A DNA stretch of 64,000 bases from positions 103,308 to 167,307 of the forward strand of contig DKFJ01000004.1 in assembly GCA_002452335.1 (NCBI GenBank). Reading direction: 5' to 3'. Positions within the stretch are counted from its first letter, which is position 1, and the number at the start of each line of letters is the position of its first letter. The translations under genes were made by a program, and so were the position numbers. The notes beneath the pieces are model-generated. The model was not told the origin of the DNA, searched no databases, and worked only from the letters and a program-made list of their open reading frames with translations. Shown here piece by piece: positions 16,933 through 25,539 of the stretch. This stretch comes from Deferribacteraceae bacterium UBA6799 (lineage in GTDB: Bacteria > Chrysiogenota > Deferribacteres > Deferribacterales > Geovibrionaceae).

Positions 16933-17523
16933 TCAGATTTTCAGGCTTAAAAGACCGTTAACGAATATTTCAGCGGAAAGCTGGGCATGGTCTCTGACGG
17001 CTTCAGCGTCCGGAACATCGGCACTGCCCATCAGTATCTGCGGGCGGGTATATAACAGCATGGAGCAGTACATGTCCGCCAGTTTTTCCGGGTCGCTCAT
17101 GTTCAGACTGTCCCTCAGATAGTTGATCAGAGGGGTTTTTCTGGTGGTCTGGTTTATCTCTCTGAACATCTTTCCGATGCTTCCGCCTTTTCCGCCTTCC
17201 GCCACCATCAGCCGCCAGAACTCCAGCCTCTGAGGCTGTATATGGTACAGTATCAGGTCTTCGCCGTAATGTATCAGCTCTTCCAGAACCCCGCGACTGC
17301 CGAACGTATACGCCGCCTGTTTTTCAGACATGCTCTTTATGATGTGCTGAAACAGCTCCTCCTTGGAAGGAAAATATCTGTATACGGTCTGCTTGGTGAC
17401 TCCGGCTTCTTTCGCCACGGTGTCCATGCCTGTACTGGCGTAGCCGTTCTCCAGAAAAAGTTTTCTGGCGGCATCGGCTATCTGACTCTGTTTTCTCAGG
17501 TGGTTTTCCAGTGATTTTGACAT
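16933..17523 (-). CDS. TetR-family transcriptional repressor
   Basis: From the ATG at 17523 the protein has 196 residues. It has an N-terminal TetR helix-turn-helix: A-A-R-K-L-F-L-E-N-G-Y, then DTVAKEAGVTKQTVYRYFPS, then K-E-E-L-F. The C-terminal ligand domain resembles the AcrR/RutR type. An in-frame ATG at 17550 would add nine residues, but that codon lies inside the operator palindrome. The gene is divergent from an EamA-type exporter, and the shared gap carries a perfect palindrome, so it very likely represses both itself and the exporter. The ligand is unknown. Confidence 0.9.
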   Translation of the reverse strand: MSKSLENHLRKQSQIADAARKLFLENGYASTGMDTVAKEAGVTKQTVYRYFPSKEELFQHIIKSMSEKQAAYTFGSRGVLEELIHYGEDLILYHIQPQRLEFWRLMVAEGGKGGSIGKMFREINQTTRKTPLINYLRDSLNMSDPEKLADMYCSMLLYTRPQILMGSADVPDAEAVRDHAQLSAEIFVNGLLSLKI

Positions 17524-17539
17524 ACTAAAAGATAACCCC

Positions 17540-17568
17540 TTGACAGCCATACTGTCAAGTATTACTTT
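17540..17568. promoter_or_regulatory. Palindromic operator overlapping both divergent -35 boxes (TetR / DMT exporter)
   Basis: TTGACAG-CCATA-CTGTCAA (17540-17558) is a perfect 7-base inverted repeat. Each arm contains the consensus -35 hexamer TTGACA on its own strand. On the plus strand, TACTTT follows after 17 bases (17563-17568). On the minus strand, TTATCT follows after 17 bases. A TetR dimer bound here would block both promoters at once. The -10 boxes are weak. Confidence 0.7.
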
Positions 17569-17603
17569 ATCATACTATAGAGTATGATTTAGAGGTTATG
17601 ATT

Positions 17604-18443
17604 ATGGAAACAAGATCAAAGGGCTTAACATATGTGCTCACCGGCATGCTTCTTATGAGTCTGGACGCAGTCTTTGTCAGGCTGTCCGGACTGTCCGGCT
17701 GGAATGCGTCGTTCCTGTTCGGGTTCTTCTCGTTCATAGCAATGAGCCTGTTCACCCAGTATTTTAAAGAGGGCGTAGCCGATGCTTTCAAACAGGGCGG
17801 GTGGGTGATAATCCTCTCCGGCATGATAATGGGCGGCAGCGGAACCACTTTTGTCCTGTCTGTCAAAGAGACGGCCGTCGCCAACGTGGTGCTGATCATG
17901 AGCTCCACTCCTCTTTTCTCCGCTTTGTTCAGCCGCGTCTTTCTGAATGAAAAGACAGAAGCGAAAACATGGCTCGCCACCGCCACGACTCTCATAGGAA
18001 TATTTATAATAGTTAAAGGCTCGCTCACGGCGGGAGGCATAAAAGGCGATCTGCTTGCCGTGGCTGCCACAGCTTTCGCTTCGTCCAACTACGTTCTCTG
18101 GCGCAAATACCCGGAAATAAGCCGGAGCATGGCCGTGGGAATGGGCGGGTTTTTCATCGCCCTGTTCAGCTCGTTCGGCATGCAGACATCCTCATTCACC
18201 CTATACGGCGTGGCTGTCATGGCGGTGATGGGTCTTCTGACAGCTCCGTTCGGGCGGACTTTCGTCTCCACCTCCGCCAGATACATCATGGCGACGGAGA
18301 TCAGCCTCTATTCCCTTCTGCGCACGGTCATAACCCCCATCATCATCTGGGCGGTCTTCAGAGAAATGCCTCCGTCCGCTACTTTTTTCGGCGGAGCTCT
18401 GATGATGGCTTCCGTGCTGTGGTATATTATGAGCAAAAAGTGA
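17604..18443 (+). CDS. EamA/DMT-superfamily transporter (probable metabolite or drug exporter)
   Basis: The protein of 279 residues has about ten membrane segments in two EamA repeats. The first runs from Y-V-L-T-G-M-L-L to about residue 135 and the second covers the remainder. Such proteins export amino acids, purines or small toxic compounds across the inner membrane. The ATG at 17604 is preferred because AGAGG lies eight bases before it; the ATG at 17598 is only two bases from that site. It is divergent from a TetR repressor with a shared operator, so expression is probably induced by its substrate. Confidence 0.87.
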   Translation: METRSKGLTYVLTGMLLMSLDAVFVRLSGLSGWNASFLFGFFSFIAMSLFTQYFKEGVADAFKQGGWVIILSGMIMGGSGTTFVLSVKETAVANVVLIMSSTPLFSALFSRVFLNEKTEAKTWLATATTLIGIFIIVKGSLTAGGIKGDLLAVAATAFASSNYVLWRKYPEISRSMAVGMGGFFIALFSSFGMQTSSFTLYGVAVMAVMGLLTAPFGRTFVSTSARYIMATEISLYSLLRTVITPIIIWAVFREMPPSATFFGGALMMASVLWYIMSKK

Positions 18444-18464
18444 GTTTCCCCGCCCCTAAATAAA

Positions 18465-18493
18465 TTGACACATTATTATATACGTTATATAAA
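18465..18493 (+). promoter_or_regulatory. Strong sigma-70-type promoter of the transketolase gene
   Basis: TTGACA (18465-18470), a 17-base spacer, and TATAAA (18488-18493), some 53 bases before the start codon. Both boxes are near consensus, which fits a highly expressed metabolic gene. Confidence 0.8.
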
Positions 18494-18546
18494 ACCCATG
18501 CCCGTAAGGGTAATGATATTAGTATATCCAAAAAGAGGTAATAGAT

Positions 18547-20457
18547 ATGGCAGGCATGGGTTTTGACACAGACATCACACAGGCGGATGTAAAAGAGCTG
18601 GCGGATACAGCCAGACTCTGCAGAGGCGACATACTGAAAATGACATCACTGGCGGCGAGCGGTCACCCCGGCGGCTCCATGTCTTCCATAGACATGTATC
18701 TGACAGTGTATAAATTCGCCAACATCAGCCCCGAAAACTTCAAATCCTCATCCAGAGACAGAATATATGTTTCACACGGACACACCAGCCCGGCGGTATA
18801 TTCTGCCCTTGCCCGCAACGGCTTTTTTAACATAGACGACGCTATCTCCCAGTTCCGTCTGGCGGGAAGCATCTACGAAGGACACATAGAGCGCATGGTG
18901 AACGGCGTTGAGTGGACCACAGGAAACCTCGGTCAGGGTCTCTCAGCCGCATGCGGCGCCGCTATGGCGGGCGAGATAGCGGGAGAAGATTTCAACGTTT
19001 ACTGTTTCATGGGAGACGGCGAGCAGCAGAAAGGTCAGCAGGCGGAAGCCAGACGCTTCGCAGCCATGCACGGACTGAACAACATCACCGCTTTCATCGA
19101 CTACAACAAACTCCAGATCAGCGGAAATATAGAAGATGTAATGTATCAGAACATCAAGGATGACTATACAGCGGACGGCTGGTTCGTGATAACCGTTGAC
19201 GGGCACGACTACGAAAAACTCTTCACAGCCATCAAATACGGTCAGAAACTGGAGCAACCCGTGCTGATCCTCGCTGAGACCGTAATGAGCAAGGGCGTTT
19301 CCTTCATGGAAAACATCCACGGATACCACGGAAAACCCCTGACAGAAGAGCAGCTCGACAAGGCTCTCGCTGAGCTCGGTCTCGAAAATGACCTGGCGAA
19401 ATATAAAGCTCTCAGAGCAGACTTCAAATTCTGCTCATCATGCCACGAACTGGATATCCCCGAAGTGAAAGTGGGATATGACAAGGATAAAGAATACGGT
19501 CTGGATGTTAAAACAGACTGCCGTTCCGCCTTCGGCGACGCTATCTATGACATAGTAAAGGCTTCTCAGGCAGACGGAATGACCCCTGTCGCCGTATTTG
19601 ACTGCGACCTCGCAAGCTCCGTTAAGACAGACAAGGTAGAGAAAGAATATCCCGACAACTTCGTTCAGACAGGTATTCAGGAACACCACGCATGTGTGGC
19701 CGCAGGCGCCGCCAGCGTGAACGGCGTGGTCAGCTTCTTCGCTGATTTCGGCGTGTTCGGCGTGGACGAGGTATATAACCAGCAGAGGCTCAACGACATC
19801 AACTGCGCCAGCCTTAAGACCGTCACCACACACATCGGTATCGATGTGGGCGAAGACGGCAAGACACACCAGTGCATCGACTATGTCGGCACAATGCGCA
19901 ACCTCTTCGGTTTCCGTGTGATTATCCCCGCAGACCCCAACCAGACATACAAAGCCGTATGCTTCGCCGCTGAAAACCCCGGAAACTTCCTCGTGGGAAT
20001 GGGCCGCTCAAAACTCGCCACAATAGAGAAAGACGGCAAGCCCATGTTCGGCAAAGGCTATACATTTAAATACGGTCAGGTGGACGTGATAAAAGACGGT
20101 GATTTCGCCATCGCCACCTACGGCAGCATGACAGCCAGAGCGCTGAAAGTAGCTGAGCTGCTGAAAGCGAAAGGGATAAACGCAGCCGTGCTTAACTGTT
20201 CATGCCCCCTGCACCCCGACATGGAAGCGTTTGAGAAATACACAGACAAACCCGTATTCGTATACGAAGACCACAACGAATTCACAGGTCTCGCCGCCAC
20301 TCTGGCCAACAGGTTCAGCGAAGACGGCGATGCTCCCCGAATAGTGAGATTCGGCGTGAGAGGCTATGCTTACTCAGGTACACCCGATGCCGTTTTCAAA
20401 CTGCTGGGACTCGATCCCGAGACAGTAGCGGCTGAGATAGAGGCGGAACTTAAATGA
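18547..20457 (+). CDS. tkt: Transketolase
   Basis: Transketolase moves two-carbon units between sugar phosphates in the non-oxidative pentose phosphate pathway and makes the erythrose-4-phosphate used by DAHP synthase. The 636-residue single chain has a TPP-binding domain (A-S-G-H-P-G-G-S, then MGDGEQQKGQ with the metal-binding pattern), a pyrimidine-binding domain with the catalytic glutamate in GIQEHHACVAAGAA, and a C-terminal domain (T-Y-G-S-M-T). GAGG lies nine bases upstream of the start. It overlaps the next gene by ATGA. Confidence 0.95.
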   Translation: MAGMGFDTDITQADVKELADTARLCRGDILKMTSLAASGHPGGSMSSIDMYLTVYKFANISPENFKSSSRDRIYVSHGHTSPAVYSALARNGFFNIDDAISQFRLAGSIYEGHIERMVNGVEWTTGNLGQGLSAACGAAMAGEIAGEDFNVYCFMGDGEQQKGQQAEARRFAAMHGLNNITAFIDYNKLQISGNIEDVMYQNIKDDYTADGWFVITVDGHDYEKLFTAIKYGQKLEQPVLILAETVMSKGVSFMENIHGYHGKPLTEEQLDKALAELGLENDLAKYKALRADFKFCSSCHELDIPEVKVGYDKDKEYGLDVKTDCRSAFGDAIYDIVKASQADGMTPVAVFDCDLASSVKTDKVEKEYPDNFVQTGIQEHHACVAAGAASVNGVVSFFADFGVFGVDEVYNQQRLNDINCASLKTVTTHIGIDVGEDGKTHQCIDYVGTMRNLFGFRVIIPADPNQTYKAVCFAAENPGNFLVGMGRSKLATIEKDGKPMFGKGYTFKYGQVDVIKDGDFAIATYGSMTARALKVAELLKAKGINAAVLNCSCPLHPDMEAFEKYTDKPVFVYEDHNEFTGLAATLANRFSEDGDAPRIVRFGVRGYAYSGTPDAVFKLLGLDPETVAAEIEAELK

Positions 20458-21140
20458 TAATACACGGCAGAAACACTGTCGAGGAAGCTCTCAGACTGGA
20501 TATGGTAAAGCTGCTGCACATAAAGGTGAACAGCACATTCGACGTGTCGAAATATCCGGTGGAGAAGCGTACATACGGACCGAAAGAGTTCGAGCATTAT
20601 TTCGGGCAGGAGGCGCAGGGTATCGCCGCCGAAATAAAAGACATGGAGCCGAAAAACTTCGACAAAGCATTCGATAAAATAATAGAGAACGGACCTGTGG
20701 TCATTCTGGACAGAATTTTCGACCCGCATAACTACGGAGCGATAATCAGAGCCGCCAACTGCTTCGGCATCAAAACCGTAATGGTGGGGTTCACAAAGCA
20801 GTCGCCGATAACATCCGCCGTATGCAAGGCATCCAGCGGGACAATCTTCCACACGCTGATAGTGGGAGCGGTGAACACAGCCACCGCCCTGAAAAAACTT
20901 CAGGAGCACGGATACAAGGCATACGCAGCCGATGTGGACGGTAAAACAGCGCTGAAAGACGCCGCTTTCGAAGAGAAATCAGTCATAATAATGGGTTCAG
21001 AGGGCAAAGGTATCCGTCCGGCGCTGCTGGAGATGGCCGATATTCACGTTAAGATTCCCATGAGCGGAGACATTGACTCACTCAATGTTTCACAGAGCGC
21101 CGCTGTTATTATGTATGAGTTCACAAGAGGAAGAGGCTGA
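20454..21140 (+). CDS. rlmB: TrmH-family 23S rRNA (guanosine-2'-O-)-methyltransferase
   Basis: The 228-residue SPOUT methyltransferase has the three trefoil-knot motifs: ILDRIFDPHNYGAIIRAAN, IIMGSEGKGI and IPMSGDIDSLNVSQSAAVIM. This arrangement fits RlmB, which methylates G2251 of 23S rRNA. The N-terminal substrate domain starts with IIHGRNTVEEAL, as in RlmB. It overlaps tkt by the four bases ATGA, so translation is probably coupled. Another TrmH-family target cannot be ruled out. Confidence 0.88.
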   Translation: MIIHGRNTVEEALRLDMVKLLHIKVNSTFDVSKYPVEKRTYGPKEFEHYFGQEAQGIAAEIKDMEPKNFDKAFDKIIENGPVVILDRIFDPHNYGAIIRAANCFGIKTVMVGFTKQSPITSAVCKASSGTIFHTLIVGAVNTATALKKLQEHGYKAYAADVDGKTALKDAAFEEKSVIIMGSEGKGIRPALLEMADIHVKIPMSGDIDSLNVSQSAAVIMYEFTRGRG

Positions 21141-21167
21141 AAAAACATAAATGCGCTCTGAAAACAG

Positions 21168-21196
21168 TTGACATAAGAAAACTCATTCTATATTTT
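21168..21196 (+). promoter_or_regulatory. Sigma-70-type promoter upstream of rlmH
   Basis: TTGACA (21168-21173), 17 bases, TATTTT (21191-21196), 14 bases ahead of the rlmH start. The short distance implies a very short leader. Confidence 0.7.
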
Positions 21197-21210
21197 ACGA
21201 GCAACTCGGA

Positions 21211-21618
21211 ATGCTGTTAAAAATAGTCATGGCTTCAAAGATTAAAGAGCCGGAGATAAAGAACCTCACCGACAGGTACATAAAAATGTCCAACGGGTTC
21301 ATGCCGGTGGCTCTTGAGTTTGACAAGTCAAAAAAAGGTTTCGACAGCAAAGGACTGCTGGTGGGAATGGATCCAGCGGGAAAACAGTTCACCAGCGAAG
21401 AGTTCGCCGAGTGGATCAGAAAGAGAGTGGAGACCTACGGCGACATCACTTTCTACATAGGCGAAGCGGAGGGGCTTCCGGCTGAGATCAGATCGGAGGC
21501 GAAGGAGTTCATCTCACTCTCCGGCATGACCATGGCACACAGGATAAGCCTGCTTGTCCTGACAGAGCAGATATACAGAGCGCTGACCATCATCAATGGT
21601 CACCCTTATCATAAATAG
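21211..21618 (+). CDS. rlmH: 23S rRNA pseudouridine-1915 N3-methyltransferase
   Basis: RlmH is a small SPOUT enzyme that methylates pseudouridine 1915 in helix 69 of 23S rRNA on the assembled ribosome. The 135-residue protein has FYIGEAEGLP, where the family usually has F-x-I-G-G-x-x-G, and the C-terminal signature LTEQIYRALTIINGHPYHK. It is about 20 residues shorter than E. coli RlmH (155). The Shine-Dalgarno is weak (TCGGA). A consensus promoter lies just upstream, so it is probably read separately from rlmB. Confidence 0.92.
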   Translation: MLLKIVMASKIKEPEIKNLTDRYIKMSNGFMPVALEFDKSKKGFDSKGLLVGMDPAGKQFTSEEFAEWIRKRVETYGDITFYIGEAEGLPAEIRSEAKEFISLSGMTMAHRISLLVLTEQIYRALTIINGHPYHK

Positions 21619-21675
21619 AACCGGAGACGCTCACTTTATTTAACGGCGGGGTACGGTTATAATGAGGAGGCTGGT

Positions 21676-22038
21676 ATGGACAGGGAAAAGCTGAACTACC
21701 ACAGGGAAAAACTGCTGAAGATGCGCCGTGAGCTCATCGACAAGCTCAACGAAAGATATAATGACGCCATGAGCGTGGGTGAGGACGGAACACAGGACTC
21801 AGCCGATGAGGCGTACAATCTATACAACAAAAACCTTCTGCTGGGCAGGGTAGAGACCGACGCTCTTAAGCTGAGGCTCATCGAGCAGGCTTTGCAGAGG
21901 ATCGAAAACGGCACCTACGGCGTGTGCATAGAGTGCGAAGAGGACATAGAGGACAAGCGTCTGGAATATGTGCCTTTTGCCCGCTACTGCACCGACTGCA
22001 AAACTGAGCTGGAAAAGAAAGGGCTCATCAAGATGTAA
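21676..22038 (+). CDS. DksA/TraR-family zinc-finger protein
   Basis: The 120-residue protein has an N-terminal coiled coil and a C-terminal zinc finger with cysteines at 84, 87, 105 and 108 (GVCIECEEDI and YCTDCKTELE). DksA-type proteins enter the RNA polymerase secondary channel and, with ppGpp, alter promoter choice. The region between the helices has D-G-T-Q-D-S-A-D-E-A. The protein is shorter than E. coli DksA (151), so a TraR/YocK-like role is equally possible. GAGGAGG lies seven bases upstream of the start. A terminator follows. Confidence 0.9.
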   Translation: MDREKLNYHREKLLKMRRELIDKLNERYNDAMSVGEDGTQDSADEAYNLYNKNLLLGRVETDALKLRLIEQALQRIENGTYGVCIECEEDIEDKRLEYVPFARYCTDCKTELEKKGLIKM

Positions 22039-22043
22039 CAGAC

Positions 22044-22081
22044 AACCCCGAATGCGCTCCGGCGTTTTTTCGGGGTTTTTT
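22044..22081 (+). terminator. Intrinsic terminator after the DksA-like gene
   Basis: AACCCCGAA and TTCGGGGTT form a nine-base perfect stem with a 16-base loop, followed by further T. It separates the DksA-like gene from gpmI. Confidence 0.9.
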
Positions 22082-22109
22082 CTTACCTTTCCTCTTTTTG
22101 GAGAACGCT

Positions 22110-23630
22110 ATGAAAAATCAGAAAACCATACTTCTTATCCTTGACGGCTGGGGTCTCAGGGATGCGGAAGAATACAACGCCATCAGAATCAGCAAGGCTC
22201 CCAACTTCTTTAATCTGCTGAACACATGCCCAAATACAAAGCTGAACGCCAGCGAGGAATATGTCGGTCTGCCCAAGGGACAGATGGGCAACTCCGAGGT
22301 GGGACACACAAACATAGGCGCCGGCAGAGTCGTCTATCAGGAGCTTCTTCGTGTGACCCTCGCCATAGAAAACGGCGACATGGCGAAAAACAGGGAATTC
22401 GCAAACTTTCTCACAGAGCTGAAGAAGAACGGCGGGCATCTGCATTTCTTCGGTCTGCTCTCTGACGGCGGCGTTCACAGCCATATAGAGCATCTGAAAG
22501 GACTCATAAAAATAGCGAAAGATTTCGGAATATCAGATACATTCGTCCACGCCTTCATGGACGGCAGAGACACTCCCCCTAACAGTGGTCTGGGATATAT
22601 GAAGGAACTGGTAACTTTTATGGATTCCATTGGCTACGGAAAAGTGGCGACTGTCTCCGGCAGATATTATCCCATGGACAGAGACAAGCGCTGGGACAGA
22701 ACACAGCTGGGCTATGACGCCGTTCGCAACGGAAAAGGCATAGTGGCGGCCACTCCTGTGGCGGCTGTTCAGGAGGCTTATGACAGAGGAGAGACGGATG
22801 AGTTCATAAAACCCTCCGTCATCAAAGGCGTCAACGGCAATGTGAAGGATAAGGACGGCATTTTCTTCTTCAACTTCCGCGCTGACAGAGCCAGACAGCT
22901 CACATCCGCTTTTATCGATCCTGCTTTCGACGGATTCGACAGAGGACAGATGCCCGCTGTCAGCTACATGACATTGACCCAGTATGACAGCAAATATACA
23001 TGCCCCTATGCTTTCGGTCCGGAATCGCTGAAAAACATCTTTGGCGAGGTAATAAGCGCCAACGGCATGAAACAGCTGAGAATAGCCGAAACTGAAAAAT
23101 ATGCACATGTTACATATTTCTTCAACGGCGGAGCGGAGACAGTCTTTGAAGGTGAGAAGAGAGCACTTCTGAGCTCACCCAGAGACGTAGCCACCTATGA
23201 TCTCAAGCCTCAGATGAGCGTATATGAAGTTACCGAAAGGTTCAAACAGGAGATAGACTCCGTGGACGTGGTGATAATGAACTTCGCCAACCCGGATATG
23301 GTGGGACACACAGGTGTTCTGGACGCGGCGGTAGCCGCCTGTAAAGCGGTGGACGAGTGTCTGGGCGAAGTGATTAAAACAGCGAAAGAGAAAAACGCTG
23401 TGCTCGCGGTGACAGCCGACCACGGAAACGTGGAGCAGATGTGGGACTATGAGAATAATCAGCCGCACACAGCTCACACGCTGAACCCCGTGCCTTTCAT
23501 TATTTTCAACAAAGACGTGAAGCTGAAAAACGTAACCGGAAAACTGGCGGATATAGCCCCCACACTTCTGGACATCATGGGGATAGATATCCCCGAAGAG
23601 ATGACCGGAGAGAGCCTGATAAGCCGCTGA
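22110..23630 (+). CDS. gpmI: 2,3-bisphosphoglycerate-independent phosphoglycerate mutase
   Basis: GpmI interconverts 3- and 2-phosphoglycerate in glycolysis and gluconeogenesis with manganese. The 506-residue protein has the metal-binding LLILDGWGLR near the start and the phospho-accepting serine in GNSEVGHTNIGAG. It also has H-A-F-M-D-G-R-D-T-P-P, FFFNFRADRARQL and the C-terminal TADHGNVEQM. The ATG at 22110 is preferred over the TTG at 22098 because GGAG lies six bases before it. The stop is separated by one base from the next start. Confidence 0.96.
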   Translation: MKNQKTILLILDGWGLRDAEEYNAIRISKAPNFFNLLNTCPNTKLNASEEYVGLPKGQMGNSEVGHTNIGAGRVVYQELLRVTLAIENGDMAKNREFANFLTELKKNGGHLHFFGLLSDGGVHSHIEHLKGLIKIAKDFGISDTFVHAFMDGRDTPPNSGLGYMKELVTFMDSIGYGKVATVSGRYYPMDRDKRWDRTQLGYDAVRNGKGIVAATPVAAVQEAYDRGETDEFIKPSVIKGVNGNVKDKDGIFFFNFRADRARQLTSAFIDPAFDGFDRGQMPAVSYMTLTQYDSKYTCPYAFGPESLKNIFGEVISANGMKQLRIAETEKYAHVTYFFNGGAETVFEGEKRALLSSPRDVATYDLKPQMSVYEVTERFKQEIDSVDVVIMNFANPDMVGHTGVLDAAVAACKAVDECLGEVIKTAKEKNAVLAVTADHGNVEQMWDYENNQPHTAHTLNPVPFIIFNKDVKLKNVTGKLADIAPTLLDIMGIDIPEEMTGESLISR

Positions 23631-23631
23631 T

Positions 23632-24354
23632 ATGTTCGGTGAGATCTTTTACCAGAAATGTATAGCCTGCGGGGCAGTATGCGGAAACAATTTTCCCGTC
23701 TGCCCCGATTGTATTGAAAAACTCCAGAAATTCACTCACAGATGCGAAAATTGCGGTTATCCGTCCCATGTTCCCGCGAAAATATGCGGCAATTGCCTGA
23801 ATAAAAAATATTATAATAATATTTTTATAGAATATGTTTACTCAGGGTCAATAAAAAAACTTCTCAGAGAGATAAAATTCACCTACAGAATTGCCGGAAT
23901 ACACTCACTATCCACCCTGGCGCATCTGCCGTCAGACAAGAGATATGATATCGTTACAGCTGTGCCGTCGCATTTTACCAGACGCTTCAGACGGTTCACT
24001 CATCCTGCACAGATTCTGGCAAAATATCTGGCAAAACAGAACGGCTCAGAATACGAAAATCTCCTCACACGCACCAGAAAAACAGAATATCAGTATAAAT
24101 TAAAAAGAACTATGCGTATTAATAATGTAAAAAACGCTTTTAATTGTAAAAAAGATTTAAGCAGTTTGAAAATTCTGCTCGTTGATGATATTATAACCAC
24201 AGGCTCTACAATATCAGAGTGCTGCAGGATACTGCGCAGATCGGGAGCTTCTGATATTGATGTCTATGCGCTTACCGGGGGTATGCGTGTGCAGAACCTA
24301 GAGGACAAACCGAATGAACACAATTATATCAAAAGTATCGATGCTTCTGCGTGA
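23632..24354 (+). CDS. ComF-family amidophosphoribosyltransferase-like protein
   Basis: The 240-residue protein has an N-terminal cysteine-rich zinc ribbon (C10-I-A-C, C24-P-D-C, C-E-N-C, C-G-N-C). It ends in a type I phosphoribosyltransferase fold with the PRPP loop LLVDDIITTGSTISE. ComF/GntX relatives take part in DNA uptake in competent bacteria; in many other bacteria the role is unknown. It begins one base after the gpmI stop. Its last 41 bases overlap the next gene. From about 23800 onward it is more AT-rich than its neighbours. Confidence 0.88.
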   Translation: MFGEIFYQKCIACGAVCGNNFPVCPDCIEKLQKFTHRCENCGYPSHVPAKICGNCLNKKYYNNIFIEYVYSGSIKKLLREIKFTYRIAGIHSLSTLAHLPSDKRYDIVTAVPSHFTRRFRRFTHPAQILAKYLAKQNGSEYENLLTRTRKTEYQYKLKRTMRINNVKNAFNCKKDLSSLKILLVDDIITTGSTISECCRILRRSGASDIDVYALTGGMRVQNLEDKPNEHNYIKSIDASA

Positions 24355-25489
24355 ATGCGCTTTTCCTGTTTATTTATACCTGCCTGAAACACAGGATTTC
24401 TATCAGATGGTCTCCGGGCAACATGAAAAAATCCCTGTTCCGCAGACCATGATCCAGTATCTCGACAACAGCGAGGTATATTTCCAGTCATTCAAAAAAG
24501 GCGACAACCTGATGACCTTCTATTTCCTGCGGTTTACTCAGGAAGGCAGCAAGGCTGTCATCATGATAAATTCTGACAAGCACAGAAAACACCTCAGTTC
24601 CATCGCTAAATCCTTTTACGGTGTTCTGAACGATTCTGAAGAATCTGTAAAAGTGCTCAGACGCAGCCGAACCAAGATGATGAAGCTGATAGACGGGCTT
24701 AAAATGCCCCTTTTCAGCGTCAGCAGCGACTATCTGATACTCAATGTAAATAAAGAGCTGGCCAACTTTCTGGATATCTCGGATATCCCGTCCATGATAA
24801 ATAAAAAATGCTATGAGGTCATCCACGGGCGCACAGAGCCATGCGCATTCTGCCGGATGGCGGAGATAATCTCCGGAGAGAATGTCGGGTCTCAGAATAT
24901 CGAGATACCGAAGGGCAGCGACACACTGCATTTCGAGCATCATATGTTCCCCGTGTACGACCAGACAGGTGATCTGAACGAATTCGGCGAATTTATGATA
25001 GACATCACTGAAAATTTCCGCATGGTCGAGTCCATCGAAAAATATAAAGAGAGAGTAAAAAACTTTCAGAAAGCAGAAGTAGACAAGATGAACGAGATGG
25101 GCGAGCTGAAGCGTGCCTATAAAGATCTGGAAAAAAACTATGACGAAGTTTTCCTGAAAAACAGAAAAATGAGCAAGGCTCTGGAAAAACTCTTTGCCGA
25201 CAACAACGTGAACGAGCTCATCAGACTCCGTCAGGAGAACAAAGACGTTAAGAACAAACTGGTCAGAAGCGCCACCGCCCTGAAAAACTTTCAGAATACT
25301 CTGGAACTTCAGCAGGAAAGATACAATGAGCTGAGCAAAAAAACAGTCTATCAGCTGGAAAGACTCATAAATACCGTTAACAAAAAGTCAGTGGTGTCCG
25401 ACAAAGAGCTCGGCACGCTTCTTAAGATGATTACAGACGAGATTAAATCCATAAGAAAACACCTGAAAATCGAAGCTCCGCAGGATTAA
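24314..25489 (+). CDS. PAS-domain protein with long C-terminal coiled coil
   Basis: The 391-residue cytoplasmic protein has an unrecognised N-terminal region (1-115), a PAS domain (about 118-235) and a coiled coil (about 240-375). The PAS domain carries cysteines at 166, 177 and 180, in the pattern H-G-R-T-E-P-C-A-F-C. Such a Cys pair in a PAS loop is seen in redox- or metal-linked sensors. No kinase, GGDEF or output domain is present, so it may act through protein contact. GAGG lies eight bases upstream of the start, which overlaps the end of the ComF-like gene by 41 bases. Confidence 0.8.
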   Translation: MNTIISKVSMLLRECAFPVYLYLPETQDFYQMVSGQHEKIPVPQTMIQYLDNSEVYFQSFKKGDNLMTFYFLRFTQEGSKAVIMINSDKHRKHLSSIAKSFYGVLNDSEESVKVLRRSRTKMMKLIDGLKMPLFSVSSDYLILNVNKELANFLDISDIPSMINKKCYEVIHGRTEPCAFCRMAEIISGENVGSQNIEIPKGSDTLHFEHHMFPVYDQTGDLNEFGEFMIDITENFRMVESIEKYKERVKNFQKAEVDKMNEMGELKRAYKDLEKNYDEVFLKNRKMSKALEKLFADNNVNELIRLRQENKDVKNKLVRSATALKNFQNTLELQQERYNELSKKTVYQLERLINTVNKKSVVSDKELGTLLKMITDEIKSIRKHLKIEAPQD

Positions 25490-25504
25490 TCAGAATTTTT
25501 ATGA

Positions 25505-25510
25505 TATAAT
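25505..25510 (+). promoter_or_regulatory. -10 box of the gap promoter
   Basis: A consensus TATAAT lies 29 bases before the gap start codon. No good -35 hexamer is seen at 16-18 bases upstream, so only the -10 element is claimed. Confidence 0.4.
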
Positions 25511-25539
25511 ACACGGTCAATAAAATTATGGAGGATTCT

